NCBI GenBank assembly: GCA_902826385.1
Contig: CADEEU010000056.1
Span: forward strand, 1-13,539
DNA length: 13,539 nt
Source: an uncultured Acidobacteriota bacterium
Lineage (GTDB): Bacteria; Acidobacteriota; Blastocatellia; Pyrinomonadales; Pyrinomonadaceae
Reading direction: 5' to 3'
A program made the position numbers and the translations under genes. Below the pieces are notes generated by a model that was not told the origin of the DNA, did no database searches, and was given only the letters and a program-made list of their open reading frames with translations. Below, piece after piece: positions 1 through 8,800 of this stretch; positions within the stretch are counted from its first letter, which is position 1, and each line of letters starts with the position of its first letter.

Positions 1-2620
1 CGTCCGTCTTCCCGTCCCCATCATAATCCGCCGGAGCCATCCGATCCCCAGCCTCACCCCACGTGATCGCCGTAAACCCGACCGTCCCGCGCAGCAAATA
101 CCAAACATTGTCCGACGGCCGGCGAACTGAAAGATCAGCCTTGCGGTCCGCATCATAATCAAAAAGCGTAGTCGACGCACCAAAATCGTATTCGTAGATG
201 CCGCGGCCGTGAGTCGAAATCCGCAAAAGCCGCTGCGTTCGATGAAACTCCATTCCGAACACGGCCACTCTCGGCAGTCCTTCGCTAAACGGCTCCCAAC
301 TGGCGCCTCCATTCGAAGACCGGAAAATACCAATGTCGGTACCGGCAAACAGTGCCTGACTATTGGCGGGATCTATCGCAAAGGTATTGACCGGCACGTC
401 CGGAATACCGCTGCCTGACGCCGTCCACGTTGGTGAACCCGAGAGCAGGTTGTTCGTTTTCCAAACGTGCTGACCGGCGGCAAGTCCGAATCCATTCAAC
501 GCAACGTACGCCACATTGGCGTTGGCCGGATCGATCGCGACTCGGCCGACATAACGCGCGGGTATCGGGCCCGTGACGTTGGTCATCGTGGTAGCCCCGG
601 CTGTCGTCGACAAATACACGGTTCCGCCGGTAGTGCCGACCAGCCTGATGTCGTCGTTTTGCGGCGAGATCGCGATCGCGCTGATCCTCAACGGCAACGC
701 ACCGCTAACGTCGGTCATGGTCGTGCCAGTGTCGGACGAGCGATACAGCCGCGTAGTCCCGAAATACAATGTTGAAGGATTTCCAGGCCCATGCACCATC
801 GGTGCGTAAAATAAAACCGCATCGGCGCAATTGATGCCGTTGTTGGATGTTCCGCCCGAACAGCCGCGAAATACCGTCCAATTCGGATCGCCCGAAGCGT
901 CGGTCGTCGTTGCCCTCGCAAAGCCTATCTGCGTGTTCGTTTGATTGAAATATGTGTGATATGCCGTCAGGCTGGTCGTTGACGTCGCATTCTGGTCGAT
1001 CACACTAAAACCGCCGTCGCCGCCGTCCGAACGTATCCACGTAGTTCCATTCGAAGCCAGAAATTGAGTGCCGTTGTCCTGTGTCCCGCCCAGCGTATAA
1101 TTCCGGTCTATCGGATGCAGAGAGATTCCCTGAAACTGCGTCGCGCTGAACGATGAATTGTTGAGAGTGATCCAGTTTATCGGCGTTGCGTTTATATCGT
1201 CCGTTCGCCACACTCCGCCGTCACTGCCGAAATAGACCCTGTTCGGATTTGAAGGAGCGATTGCAAATGCATGCGTGTCTACGTGCAAATTCGTAGAGCT
1301 GTTTGCAAAGCTGGTCCCGCCGTTTAGTGAGCGGCCAAAGACCAGAGAGGGCGATCCGCCGAGATAAACCTTGTTCGCATCGCTTGGATCGACCGCAACC
1401 GCAATGTCGTAAAAACACTGCGGGTTACAAAAACTTGTTCCCCCGGTAAGTGCGGCAAAGGTAGCCCCGCCGTCAATCGATTTGTAAACGGTGCCGTTAG
1501 ACGTGCCCGAAGCAGCATAAACGGTCATCACACCGCCAGTCCGCTGAACGGCAAATTCGGTTCGCCCGAGCGACGAACCGTCACCGGTTGTAAGCGTCCG
1601 CGTAAACGCCGGCGTCGTGTCGTAAACATTGGTTGTGAGATAGATACCGCCGTCGCCGCCAGCCCCGACTACCGAAATAAGCAGCCTGTTCGGATCGACC
1701 GGATCGGTCGCCGCATCGGCTATTGACCGGCTCACCGCACCCGTTCCCTGAACGGCAAGCTTTTCAAAAACCGGCTCTGCCGCCATCGCGTTCGTGGTTC
1801 GATACACTCCAGCGTTAGGAAGTGTCGCACCTGCTGTCGATCCGCCGATACCCGCAATTCCCTGTGCCGAAGTGGCGATCAAACGATTGGGATCGGTCGG
1901 GTGCACAATGATCTCACTTATCCCGCGTCCGGTGAAAACGTCGGCCCCGGTCGAATTTTTATTCAACGGCCCCGAAACGACCGGCGCCGTGTCCGCGTTC
2001 GTTATCCGATAGATTCCGACACCAAAAAAACTGTCGGCCGAAAAAGATGTTTCTCCAGTGCCGATAAAAACAGTGCTCGGGTCGGACGGCGAGATCGCGA
2101 TAGAACCGATCGACAGGGTCAGTGCATTATCCAAAAGCGGCGTCCAGCTTGCTCCGCCATTGAGCGAACGATAAACGCCGCCCTGTGCCGCACCGGCATA
2201 GACAATATCCGGATTTGTTGGGTGTACGGCGAGTGCAACCACGCGGCCGCTGTAAGTTGTTGAAGCGTTGACCGGAATAGGGGCCGGCCCCAGAAAATGC
2301 CAGCGCGCGACGCCGGACGGCCGTTCGTTTTTCTCGGTTCGCCTAGCGTCCCGCTCGCGCTCGCCGCGCTCCATGTCTCGAATCGCGCGGCTTCGCGAAT
2401 CCGGTTCCGCAGTATCCAACCCGCGCCACATCGCAATCTGCTCGTTCCTCAGGCGCTTGTATTCGGCCTTGTCGATCTTTACGCTCGTAACGGGCAGGTC
2501 CGGTTCCGATTCATCGAATATTTTTCCGTCCCTCGGGTCGGCGGATATATACCACAATGCGGAAAAAGCTACGATTAGAATAGGTGGCAATAGAAGTAGT
2601 AGCGGCCTGATAACTTTCAC
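1..2620 (-). CDS. Large exported BNR/Asp-box beta-propeller protein with FG-GAP-like tail (partial, C-terminus off window)
   Basis: One uninterrupted minus frame of 873 codons runs from a GTG at 2620 to the window edge; the stop lies outside. GGGAGG stands 8 bases before the GTG, which fixes the start. Residues 5-25 are strongly hydrophobic (signal peptide or N-terminal anchor), followed by a charged linker to about residue 100. From about residue 105 there are repeated propeller blades of the sortilin/VPS10/BNR type, with Asp-box-like motifs such as SLNGGASW and SIDGGATF and recurrent 'A(I/V)(A/D)P.(D/N)' blade starts. Residues 820-873 form an FG-GAP/VCBS-like repeat (FDYDADRKADLSV, then DYDGDGKTD) with Asp-rich calcium-loop-like motifs. 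Such proteins act outside the cytoplasm. Binding, glycosidase or adhesive roles are possible, and no catalytic residue set is evident. The enzymatic name 'sialidase' is not supported. Confidence 0.85.
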   Translation of the reverse strand, partial: MKVIRPLLLLLPPILIVAFSALWYISADPRDGKIFDESEPDLPVTSVKIDKAEYKRLRNEQIAMWRGLDTAEPDSRSRAIRDMERGERERDARRTEKNERPSGVARWHFLGPAPIPVNASTTYSGRVVALAVHPTNPDIVYAGAAQGGVYRSLNGGASWTPLLDNALTLSIGSIAISPSDPSTVFIGTGETSFSADSFFGVGIYRITNADTAPVVSGPLNKNSTGADVFTGRGISEIIVHPTDPNRLIATSAQGIAGIGGSTAGATLPNAGVYRTTNAMAAEPVFEKLAVQGTGAVSRSIADAATDPVDPNRLLISVVGAGGDGGIYLTTNVYDTTPAFTRTLTTGDGSSLGRTEFAVQRTGGVMTVYAASGTSNGTVYKSIDGGATFAALTGGTSFCNPQCFYDIAVAVDPSDANKVYLGGSPSLVFGRSLNGGTSFANSSTNLHVDTHAFAIAPSNPNRVYFGSDGGVWRTDDINATPINWITLNNSSFSATQFQGISLHPIDRNYTLGGTQDNGTQFLASNGTTWIRSDGGDGGFSVIDQNATSTTSLTAYHTYFNQTNTQIGFARATTTDASGDPNWTVFRGCSGGTSNNGINCADAVLFYAPMVHGPGNPSTLYFGTTRLYRSSDTGTTMTDVSGALPLRISAIAISPQNDDIRLVGTTGGTVYLSTTAGATTMTNVTGPIPARYVGRVAIDPANANVAYVALNGFGLAAGQHVWKTNNLLSGSPTWTASGSGIPDVPVNTFAIDPANSQALFAGTDIGIFRSSNGGASWEPFSEGLPRVAVFGMEFHRTQRLLRISTHGRGIYEYDFGASTTLFDYDADRKADLSVRRPSDNVWYLLRGTVGFTAITWGEAGDRMAPADYDGDGKTD

Positions 2621-2643
2621 TGGTGGAACCTCCCGGTCGTTAG

Positions 2644-2657
2644 ACTTAAGTTTAAGT
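2644..2657. promoter_or_regulatory. Near-perfect 14-bp palindrome upstream of the BNR gene
   Basis: ACTTAAGTTTAAGT has 6-base arms (ACTTAA/TTAAGT) around GT. It ends 24 bases before the GTG start of the exported protein, between promoter territory and the ribosome binding site, so it could be an operator. No protein can be named for it, and AT-rich palindromes of this size arise by chance. Confidence 0.25.
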
Positions 2658-2751
2658 AAGGTTGTTTTCGCTTGGGTTATTCCGAAAAAGTGAGAGAGCG
2701 GTAAAAGACTTTGTAGCATTTCGCTCCATAATATCCAAATAGAAATTCGCA

Positions 2752-3282
2752 CTATTCGGCAGGCTCGCGTGATCGTCTATGTTTCGATCGACGGCGAACG
2801 ATAAACGGCAGGAAAAACAAATATAATCCGGTCAGCCAAAGCAGCAGCAGGATGACTCCCGCCGGAAGAAAAATAAAAAGCTTGGCGCTGTCGTTAAACC
2901 ACGACCCATCGTGTATCGACTCGATCAAATCGGACCTGCGGTAGGCCACCTGCAGAACTTCACCGGTTTTGGAATCGATCTGTGCTTCCCAACTGTTTTT
3001 CGCCGAGACCTTCAACATCCCTTTCGATGGACGAACATCTACGCGATTTACGTCTGCCCAGGTTCGAACATCCATCTCCGGTATTCTTCTGCAAATCTCG
3101 AGCACCTCGTCGAAACCGACGATCGGTTCTTTTGCGATGCCCGTTTTTTCCGTCGGCTGGACCCAGGAAGAGTGCTTTTTTAGTTGAAGAAGCAGGCCGC
3201 TGCAGATAATGACCAAAAGCGGAACGGACACGGCGATTGCAGCCCAGTAATGGACCTTCCGATTAAGAAAGTTAAATTTCAT
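2752..3282 (-). CDS. PepSY-associated TM-type membrane protein
   Basis: This is a 176-residue protein with one membrane segment near the N-terminus (about 11-33), an extracytoplasmic PepSY-like domain (about 50-125, with 'DSKTGEVLQV' as the typical turn-strand), a second membrane segment (about 134-162) and an Arg-rich cytoplasmic tail. The layout and the N-terminal 'NRKVHYWAAI' plus 'IHDGSWF' before the second helix match short PepSY_TM family members. In longer relatives these segments belong to iron- or flavin-linked reductases; this protein is short and has no reductase domain, so its function is open. No clear Shine-Dalgarno sequence precedes the ATG. It lies 131 bp upstream of the BNR gene on the same strand and 58 bp after the ImmA-like gene, and it may share a transcript with either. 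Confidence 0.8.
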   Translation of the reverse strand: MKFNFLNRKVHYWAAIAVSVPLLVIICSGLLLQLKKHSSWVQPTEKTGIAKEPIVGFDEVLEICRRIPEMDVRTWADVNRVDVRPSKGMLKVSAKNSWEAQIDSKTGEVLQVAYRRSDLIESIHDGSWFNDSAKLFIFLPAGVILLLLWLTGLYLFFLPFIVRRRSKHRRSREPAE

Positions 3283-3340
3283 CGATGACGATCTGTAGTT
3301 GTGCGAATCCGGCTCGAAAGTAGTTTACCAAAGATGGATT

Positions 3341-3790
3341 TTAGATACCGTAGACTTCAAGCAGCTCAATTCTTGCCTTCACCAATTCCGGCGAAAATCC
3401 ATCATCGTCGACCAGTTCCTGCATTGTGCGGTTCGCTATGTGAGTTCGCGGGATAAGAGCGCAAATCGCAAATGCATCGGCCTCTTTTTCTTTCTTCGTT
3501 TTTTTTCCAATCCCGTGAAAATTCGCTGTGGCCCCGTCATCAGGCGCGTGCATCAGATAATGGGCAAATTCGTGAAACATCACGAAGAGTTTTTTGTTGC
3601 TGCTCAAACCGCTGTTCACCGCTATATAATGCCTGCCCAGCAGACAGTAATAGAATCCACTGACGCGTAAAGGCATTTCCTGTACGGTAATCTTGTTCGC
3701 CCGGCAGAAGGCGTAGAAGTCGTCCTGGGTAAGCGCCACGCTATTCCAACGAGATTTGAGGATTGAGATTTTTTTCAGGAAGGAAAGCAT
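3341..3790 (-). CDS. ImmA/IrrE-family zinc metallopeptidase
   Basis: A 149-residue protein with the zincin motif HEFAH at residues 73-77 (two His ligands and the catalytic Glu74) and a downstream KEADAFA helix whose Glu103 is the expected third ligand. This is the M78 (ImmA/IrrE) arrangement. Members cut XRE-type repressors: ImmA cleaves ImmR in ICEBs1, and PprI/IrrE cleaves DdrO in Deinococcus. The XRE repressor gene directly upstream (3915-4451) is the likely substrate (inference from family and context). The protein is short, consisting essentially of the peptidase domain plus a 45-residue lead, with no C-terminal GAF-like domain as in IrrE. No good Shine-Dalgarno sequence is visible at the ATG. 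A promoter-like pair lies at 3836-3864, so it may be expressed apart from the repressor. Confidence 0.88.
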   Translation of the reverse strand: MLSFLKKISILKSRWNSVALTQDDFYAFCRANKITVQEMPLRVSGFYYCLLGRHYIAVNSGLSSNKKLFVMFHEFAHYLMHAPDDGATANFHGIGKKTKKEKEADAFAICALIPRTHIANRTMQELVDDDGFSPELVKARIELLEVYGI

Positions 3791-3835
3791 TTTTTCGGGA
3801 GCCCCAGGATTAAGGCCTGTTCGCGTCTACGGAAT

Positions 3836-3864
3836 ACTGTATCACGTACGGGACGGAATGTAAA
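3836..3864 (-). promoter_or_regulatory. Putative sigma70-type promoter of the ImmA-like gene
   Basis: Read on the minus strand: TTTACA (3864-3859), a 17-base spacer, then TACAGT (3841-3836). The -35 matches consensus at 5 of 6 positions and the -10 at 4 of 6. It lies in the 124-bp gap between the repressor stop and the peptidase start, 45 bases before the ATG. Predicted by eye only. Confidence 0.4.
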
Positions 3865-3914
3865 TGAGAATCGTTCGACCCAATACCTTAATCGCGTTTT
3901 CGTAGCTTATAAAT

Positions 3915-4451
3915 TCACTTTTTTCGAAGCGTCCGATCGATCACTTTTTTCGCATCACGAAGAGCGTCGATCTTTTCCTGCGGTGTAAAACTCTCCCAGC
4001 CCTGAAAAAATGCGACCCCGAAATCGGCCGGATACTCGCGCCCTTCGTGTTTGAACCAGTCGTTCATGATCCTCTGCGGATCACCTAGCCGTACCACCGC
4101 TTCGGCCACGTCGAAGGCGGGTCGCTCGTCGATGGTTCCCAGGTCTTCCGCCGCTGAAACGCCGCGTTCGACGAGCATCTTTTCTACGATCTCGGCTATC
4201 CGTTCATTCAAAAAACGGTCGAAACTCGCCGGCCTCGCCTCACTCAGAAACATCGGGCCGCTTCCGGTCAGCAGCCAGTTAAGTGATATGTGCGTTTGAT
4301 TCGCAATCTTTATCAATACTTCCGGCGCCGGCATGCGGCCCTGATAATAATTACGAACCGTTGCGTGCGGAACGTCTAATTGCCGAGCAACCTCGGCCAT
4401 CGTTGCATATTCGAAGGCCTGCTTCAGCCTTTCGGAGAAATCATTTCCCAT
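3915..4451 (-). CDS. XRE/CI-like helix-turn-helix repressor
   Basis: A 178-residue protein. Residues about 5-62 form a lambda/CI-type HTH: 'FSERLKQAFEYATMAEVARQ', then 'VPHATVRNYYQGR', then 'PEVLIKIANQTHISLNWLLT', the last being the usual end of the phage-CI-repressor HTH family. The remaining 110 residues are a mostly helical, charged region with no S24 peptidase signature, so it is not a self-cleaving LexA/CI type. That fits cleavage in trans by the adjacent ImmA-like protease (inference). An in-frame start 23 codons upstream (4520) exists, but the predicted -10 at 4491-4496 lies inside that extension, so the ATG at 4451 is preferred; neither has a clear Shine-Dalgarno sequence. The gene lies on the far side of the tRNA from the integrase, so it is probably not part of the element inserted there. 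Confidence 0.85.
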   Translation of the reverse strand: MGNDFSERLKQAFEYATMAEVARQLDVPHATVRNYYQGRMPAPEVLIKIANQTHISLNWLLTGSGPMFLSEARPASFDRFLNERIAEIVEKMLVERGVSAAEDLGTIDERPAFDVAEAVVRLGDPQRIMNDWFKHEGREYPADFGVAFFQGWESFTPQEKIDALRDAKKVIDRTLRKK

Positions 4452-4462
4452 GTTAAAACCCA

Positions 4463-4474
4463 AAACGATTGTTT
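4463..4474. promoter_or_regulatory. Possible operator in the repressor leader
   Basis: AAACGATTGTTT has arms AAAC/GTTT around a 4-base centre. It is placed between the predicted -10 and the ATG of the XRE repressor gene, where an autoregulatory operator would be expected. Short and imperfect. Confidence 0.25.
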
Positions 4475-4490
4475 GATACTTGGTTCCGTA

Positions 4491-4520
4491 ATAATAACCG
4501 GATAACCAGCGACTAGGCAA
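4491..4520 (-). promoter_or_regulatory. Putative promoter of the XRE repressor gene
   Basis: On the minus strand: TTGCCT (4520-4515), an 18-base spacer and TATTAT (4496-4491). The -10 matches consensus at 5 of 6 positions and the -35 at 4 of 6. It gives a leader of about 30 bases to the ATG at 4451 and supports that start. Confidence 0.4.
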
Positions 4521-4561
4521 ACCTCGCCAATGCAGGAGTTATGCACCGCGGCAAATCATGC

Positions 4562-4591
4562 TTGACACCCAAAGGACCAGACAGTTATATT
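4562..4591 (+). promoter_or_regulatory. Sigma70-type promoter of tRNA-Thr
   Basis: A perfect -35 (TTGACA, 4562-4567), an 18-base spacer and TATATT (4586-4591) are followed by the tRNA 70 bases further on. Transcription would begin near 4598. This is the best promoter match in the window outside the 12.8 kb intergenic region. Confidence 0.65.
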
Positions 4592-4600
4592 TTGAAGTTC

Positions 4601-4637
4601 GGCCCGATGGCGGGCCCGGCACGCTTTGCGTCGCAAA
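4601..4637 (+). other. Two small inverted repeats in the tRNA precursor leader
   Basis: GGCCCG/CGGGCC (4601-4606 and 4611-4616, loop ATGG), then TTTGCG/CGCAAA (4625-4630 and 4632-4637, one base between). Both fall in the predicted 5' leader of the tRNA transcript. They could fold as hairpins that guide processing, or be incidental; neither has the T-run of a terminator on the plus strand. Confidence 0.3.
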
Positions 4638-4662
4638 AAACTCGCAATTCTGTGCACATTTT

Positions 4663-4738
4663 GCCACCCTAGCTCAGTTGGTAGAGCATTCGATTCGTAA
4701 TCGAAAGGTCGTCGGTTCAAATCCGACGGGTGGCTCCA
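4663..4738 (+). tRNA. tRNA-Thr(CGT)
   Basis: A full cloverleaf of 76 bases including an encoded CCA. The acceptor stem is GCCACCC/GGGTGGC (4663-4669 with 4728-4734), the D stem GCTC/GAGC, the anticodon stem TTCGA/TCGAA around loop TTCGTAA, and the T arm GTCGG-TTCAAAT-CCGAC. The anticodon CGT (4696-4698) reads ACG, threonine. The discriminator base is T4735, followed by CCA (4736-4738). The 3' end abuts the integrase gene, which marks it as an integration target. Confidence 0.96.
4711..4738 (+). other. Putative attachment site (attL) in the tRNA-Thr 3' end
   Basis: Tyrosine integrases commonly recombine at the T arm or acceptor 3' end of a tRNA gene, and the integrase stop lies only 14 bases beyond the CCA. 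The exact core cannot be read, because the partner copy at the right end of the element is not in the window. The bounds given are the T arm to CCA and are nominal. Confidence 0.4.
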
Positions 4739-4752
4739 TTAAAATCAATAAC

Positions 4753-5856
4753 TTACCGATTTTCTAAATCATCACCCATCGGGTTCGTTACCAATTCGTT
4801 ACCAAATACCTTTTTATCCAAATTCTCGACGGCCCGGCGAATCGCCGAGTCCGTCGCGTGAGTATATCTGGATGTCATGCGAATATCGGAATGTCCTAGT
4901 ATCCGCATAATCGTAAAAGCATCAGCACCTGCATCCGCCATTCGGGTAGCCGAGGTATGGCGTAAATCGTGGAACCTTAGGTTGTTAATTTTTGCCTCTC
5001 TAACAGCGGTGCTAAAGCTCCGCTTGATGTTGTCTAAACGACCTCCGGTCCTCGGGCTTGGAAAAACCAAATCGCCTCGACGAACAACGTTCTTGAGTAG
5101 TTCCGAAACAGTAGAGTTCATTGCAACCACCCGTTTTTTACCAGACTTACTCTGCTGAACAAGGATAATGCGTCGAACGAAATCTACATCGTTCCAAGTC
5201 AGATTAAAAATCTCGCCACGCCTCAATCCAGTATGCAAGGCCAGTATGACGATCTCCCGAACGAGTGTATTGTCGTTTAATGCCGCCAGAAGCACTCTTT
5301 CTTCTTCATCGGAGAGAACACGCGTCCTCTGGTTATTCAGCTTGAACATCCTAACCCGCCTGCAGGGATTACTTTCAATTATCTCGGCATCCACCGCCAT
5401 CGAAAAGATCTTTGAAAGAATCCGAACATGATAGTTGACCGTCGTTAAGGTACGCCGCCTCTCGATACGTGTCTTTTTCTTCTTATTTTCAAAGACGATG
5501 GGCTTTGCCAAAAGTTCCTGCTTGAACGTTTCGATCAGGGGCGAGGTTATCTGTCTGAGCGTTTTGTTTTTGAACGCCTTAACCAACGCTCGACAAACCG
5601 AAACATCTCCACGAAATGATCTTTTGTTCGCCTCCGAAAATGGGAGGAATGTTTCGATCACAAAATTTTCAAAGAGCACGTCGGGTTTTGCCTCGAAGCC
5701 GTAAGCCTGTTGGAATACCTGATTCATTATCACGGCTTCCGCTTGCTCGGCTTCTTTCTTCGTCCTGGCGAACTTCAATGTTCGTACAATTCGTTCGCCG
5801 TTGTAATAAAAATCACTGACCCATTTGCCAGTGTCTTTTCTTTTTCTAACTGTCAC
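4753..5856 (-). CDS. Tyrosine recombinase / site-specific integrase
   Basis: A 367-residue phage-type integrase. Residues 10-55 are an AP2-like arm-binding domain ('WVSDFYYNGERI'), about 60-165 a SAM-like core-binding domain, and about 172-345 the catalytic domain. Visible catalytic residues are Arg212 (HTGLRRGE), Lys240/241 (SGKKR), His296-x-x-Arg299 (HDLRH), His322 (LGHSD) and the nucleophile Tyr331 (SRYTH), so the enzyme appears intact. The start is a GTG at 5856 with an excellent AGGAGG 6 bases upstream. The gene faces the tRNA-Thr and ends 14 bases from its CCA, the usual layout of an integrase beside its own attachment site. It lies 43 bases after the ATPase gene on the same strand and could be read from the operon transcript, linking element mobility to operon activity (inference). 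Confidence 0.95.
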   Translation of the reverse strand: MTVRKRKDTGKWVSDFYYNGERIVRTLKFARTKKEAEQAEAVIMNQVFQQAYGFEAKPDVLFENFVIETFLPFSEANKRSFRGDVSVCRALVKAFKNKTLRQITSPLIETFKQELLAKPIVFENKKKKTRIERRRTLTTVNYHVRILSKIFSMAVDAEIIESNPCRRVRMFKLNNQRTRVLSDEEERVLLAALNDNTLVREIVILALHTGLRRGEIFNLTWNDVDFVRRIILVQQSKSGKKRVVAMNSTVSELLKNVVRRGDLVFPSPRTGGRLDNIKRSFSTAVREAKINNLRFHDLRHTSATRMADAGADAFTIMRILGHSDIRMTSRYTHATDSAIRRAVENLDKKVFGNELVTNPMGDDLENR

Positions 5857-5899
5857 TAACTACCTCCTTCTCACGCCGTGCGAAGTTGGTTCTTCCATT

Positions 5900-8800
5900 T
5901 TACTCCAACTTCAATAGTTTTCGATACCTCAAGTCTCGCTCTTTTTTGCCTTTTGGAGCAGTCTTGTCGATGCTCAAAGGCGACAAGTTTACAAAGGCTT
6001 TTCGTTTCCCAGAGAGATCGTGTTTGCCAATCAAAACAAGCTCGTCACGATCAAATTGGTACTCACGGCCGGGCCTATAAAACGGAACCCTCCCCTCTCT
6101 GACCCATCTGTAGAGAGTGGATGCGGTAACACCGAAGAATTCACGAGCCTCGGTAAAGTTCAATCGCTGGCCTGCCGCTTTATCTGGTGTTTTTCGAGAG
6201 GATTCCTTTGGCTCGCAAAATTCCTTTAGAAACCCAAGCAGACTGGTCAAACCAAACGCTTTGACTTTAGGTTGATCTTCCACCGGAACTCCCGAAAAAA
6301 TTTTTGAAGCTAATATCGGAAGTTTTTTCTGATTGGAAGCAACGACGACAATAAAATCAAAGCCGGCGGCCAGGCACTTGAGGACGTTGGTCACTTCATA
6401 GTCAGTTGTCGTTACAGATACTTCGCATCCGATTTTCAAATCGTCTTTCTCCAAAGAAACATCTACGCGCCCGCCGCCATCTAACACCTTTTCGATTTCA
6501 ACTCGAAAACCATAAGACTCCCCCATCCGCTTTATTACGGCTTGCAACTCCTGATGATGACGGCCAGCGCTTCCGAAATTCCCTTTTGAGCTGGAAGTGA
6601 TGGTTGTCGGCAACTCCGTTTTGCTTTGTTCGTTCTTGTTGTCGTTGCTTGGCAACAGCGTCATCGCAGCGGGCTCTACTTCCACACTGTGGGATGAACG
6701 CGGCCGCACGCTTTTCTTTCCGGTCGTGACTTTGGTTGCGTATTTCCTTCGGCTCTGTTCGATGATCTGACCTTTGCGGCCCTCAGCGATTTGGGGATCA
6801 ACGGGCGGAAGCAAAAGAGTCTTGAGATTAAAGTCATAGTCGGACCGTCCGATTCGTGCCACCGCTTCTCCTATTCCAAGATTCTGCAAAGCGGAAGCGT
6901 CAAAGTTTGAAAAGCCGTTGGCGAAAACTTTGGCGTCGGCGTCACCAAGACGAAAACAGATGCGTGTGTAACAGTTCGACATGACGCTCGCCGCGACTTC
7001 CTGACTGCGACTCTGAATCTGACGCCATTCTTGATGACTCAGCGTTACTGAAATATTTTGTTTGCGAATTCCGGATAAGGTAGCCTCTAGGCTCGGCACG
7101 ATTACATTGTGAAATTCGTCGATGTATATTGCGAAGAATGGTCTATTTGTCGAGTTTTGTCTTGAGAGAGCAATCTGGTGAAGTTTCGTTACGAGCAGCG
7201 AGCCGAGCAAATAAGAATTCTCGACCCCCAGAATTCCCTGAGACAGTTTGACCAGCAGAATTTTTTTGTGGTCCATTATCTCGCGAAAGTTTAGCTTGCT
7301 CGTCTTTTGACAGACTATGTTGCGGATTAGTTTTTGCCTTAGGAATGTATCGAGTCGGATAAGAATCGAGGCGTTTGGCTTTCCGGTGATTAAAGGAAAT
7401 TCGTTGAGCCAGAAATAGCGTACACTTTCGTCCCGTACCGATTGCAGGAATTCGTTACGAAAGCTCTTTTCAACAAGGTAGCGTTTTAGATCGAGCAGAG
7501 TTCCGCCACTATCGCTTTCCAGAATGGCGAGTATCGCATTGGCTAACACTGCATCCATTACGTCACCCCAGCTCGTAGACATTCTCTTAAACGCCGCAAC
7601 CATATCGGACGAGATCAGAGTTTTTTCGAGATCGCTATTAGCGTATAGAATGTTGAAACCGATTGGGTAGTCACTATCTGACGGATCGAAAAGCACGACA
7701 TCCCGAATCCGGTTTTCGGGAATTCTTCCGCATACCGAGTCAATCAGTTCACCGTCCATATCGATTACGCACAGGCCTTCGTGGGCCTCGATGTCCTGAA
7801 TGATGCACTGTAAGAGGAGGGTCGATTTGCCAGATCCTGTGCTGCCAATTATGTGGGTATGCCGAGTCCTCTGCTCGTTGGACAATGTAGCAAGACGCAT
7901 CTTTCCGTCGTGTGTGTTCTCACCCAAAACCGAACGATGACCGAACGCAATCGGCGGTAAAGCTTTCGTCACTGAATGCGAGCGATAAAGCTTTTCGAGA
8001 CTGACCGAAGATGAAGGCAAGTGGATTAGCAATGCAAGCTCCGAGGCGTTTAGAAGCATCCCGCTTCGGTAATTAGTCCGGTTTAGAACAGACAGCCGGT
8101 GATCGTTTTCCGGATAGCCGTCATTACTTAGAGCGATCAATTCGTTACCGGTCGGGGCATTGTACTGTCGCAGACTGCCGCCGATCTGTCTCACAATATC
8201 CCATGCTCTTTGGATATGAGTAGCCTGTGCCATCATCCGAATTGTGACGGCGAACAGAGGCGACGAAAGCTTATCCTTAATAGAAACAGAGAAGTTGGGA
8301 TTCTGATCCTGAATGTACTTACGCCGATCCGCATTTGTTTGAAGCCTTAGAAGTTCTTCTGTCCAAGTAGCTTTGACGGGTTGAAAGAGAATCTGAAAAA
8401 CCGCTTTCTCAGCTTGACCCAGCGCTGCACACGAACTGATGAGACCCGCCAGTGGATCGGGGCTGAAGGATCGAGACGAACGTAGCGGCAAAATAATACT
8501 CTTCGCAAGCCCGAAGTCTGCGACGACCGTTGGTAGCGTTTCGCTAAACTCCGAAGCCAGGAACCCTTTTCGTTCCGTGATTGATATAGCCGGGAAAAGT
8601 GCCTTCCACTGATTTTTCAGATAGGTAGCCAAATCAGGATTACAAGCCGATTGAATTGAGATCGTGTCAGAGTTCGCAGAAATCTCAAATGCTACGGGTT
8701 CCTTAAAATTGCCAAGACTAAGGAGAAACTGTTCGCTCGCCGCTGGCGTTACGTCGAGTTCAAGCGGCAACTTTATTTGCAGTTCCGTCACAGCGATCGC

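Noticed and set aside
2119..2693. Several frames of 90-140 codons on both strands inside and before the BNR gene
   Set aside because: They are shadows of the single long minus frame that starts at 2620, which has a ribosome site and clear propeller repeats.
4452..4520. 23-residue N-terminal extension of the XRE repressor
   Set aside because: The predicted -10 box lies within it and the HTH family normally begins close to residue 1 of the shorter form.
4558..4767. 69-codon plus-strand frame
   Set aside because: It runs straight through the tRNA gene and its promoter.
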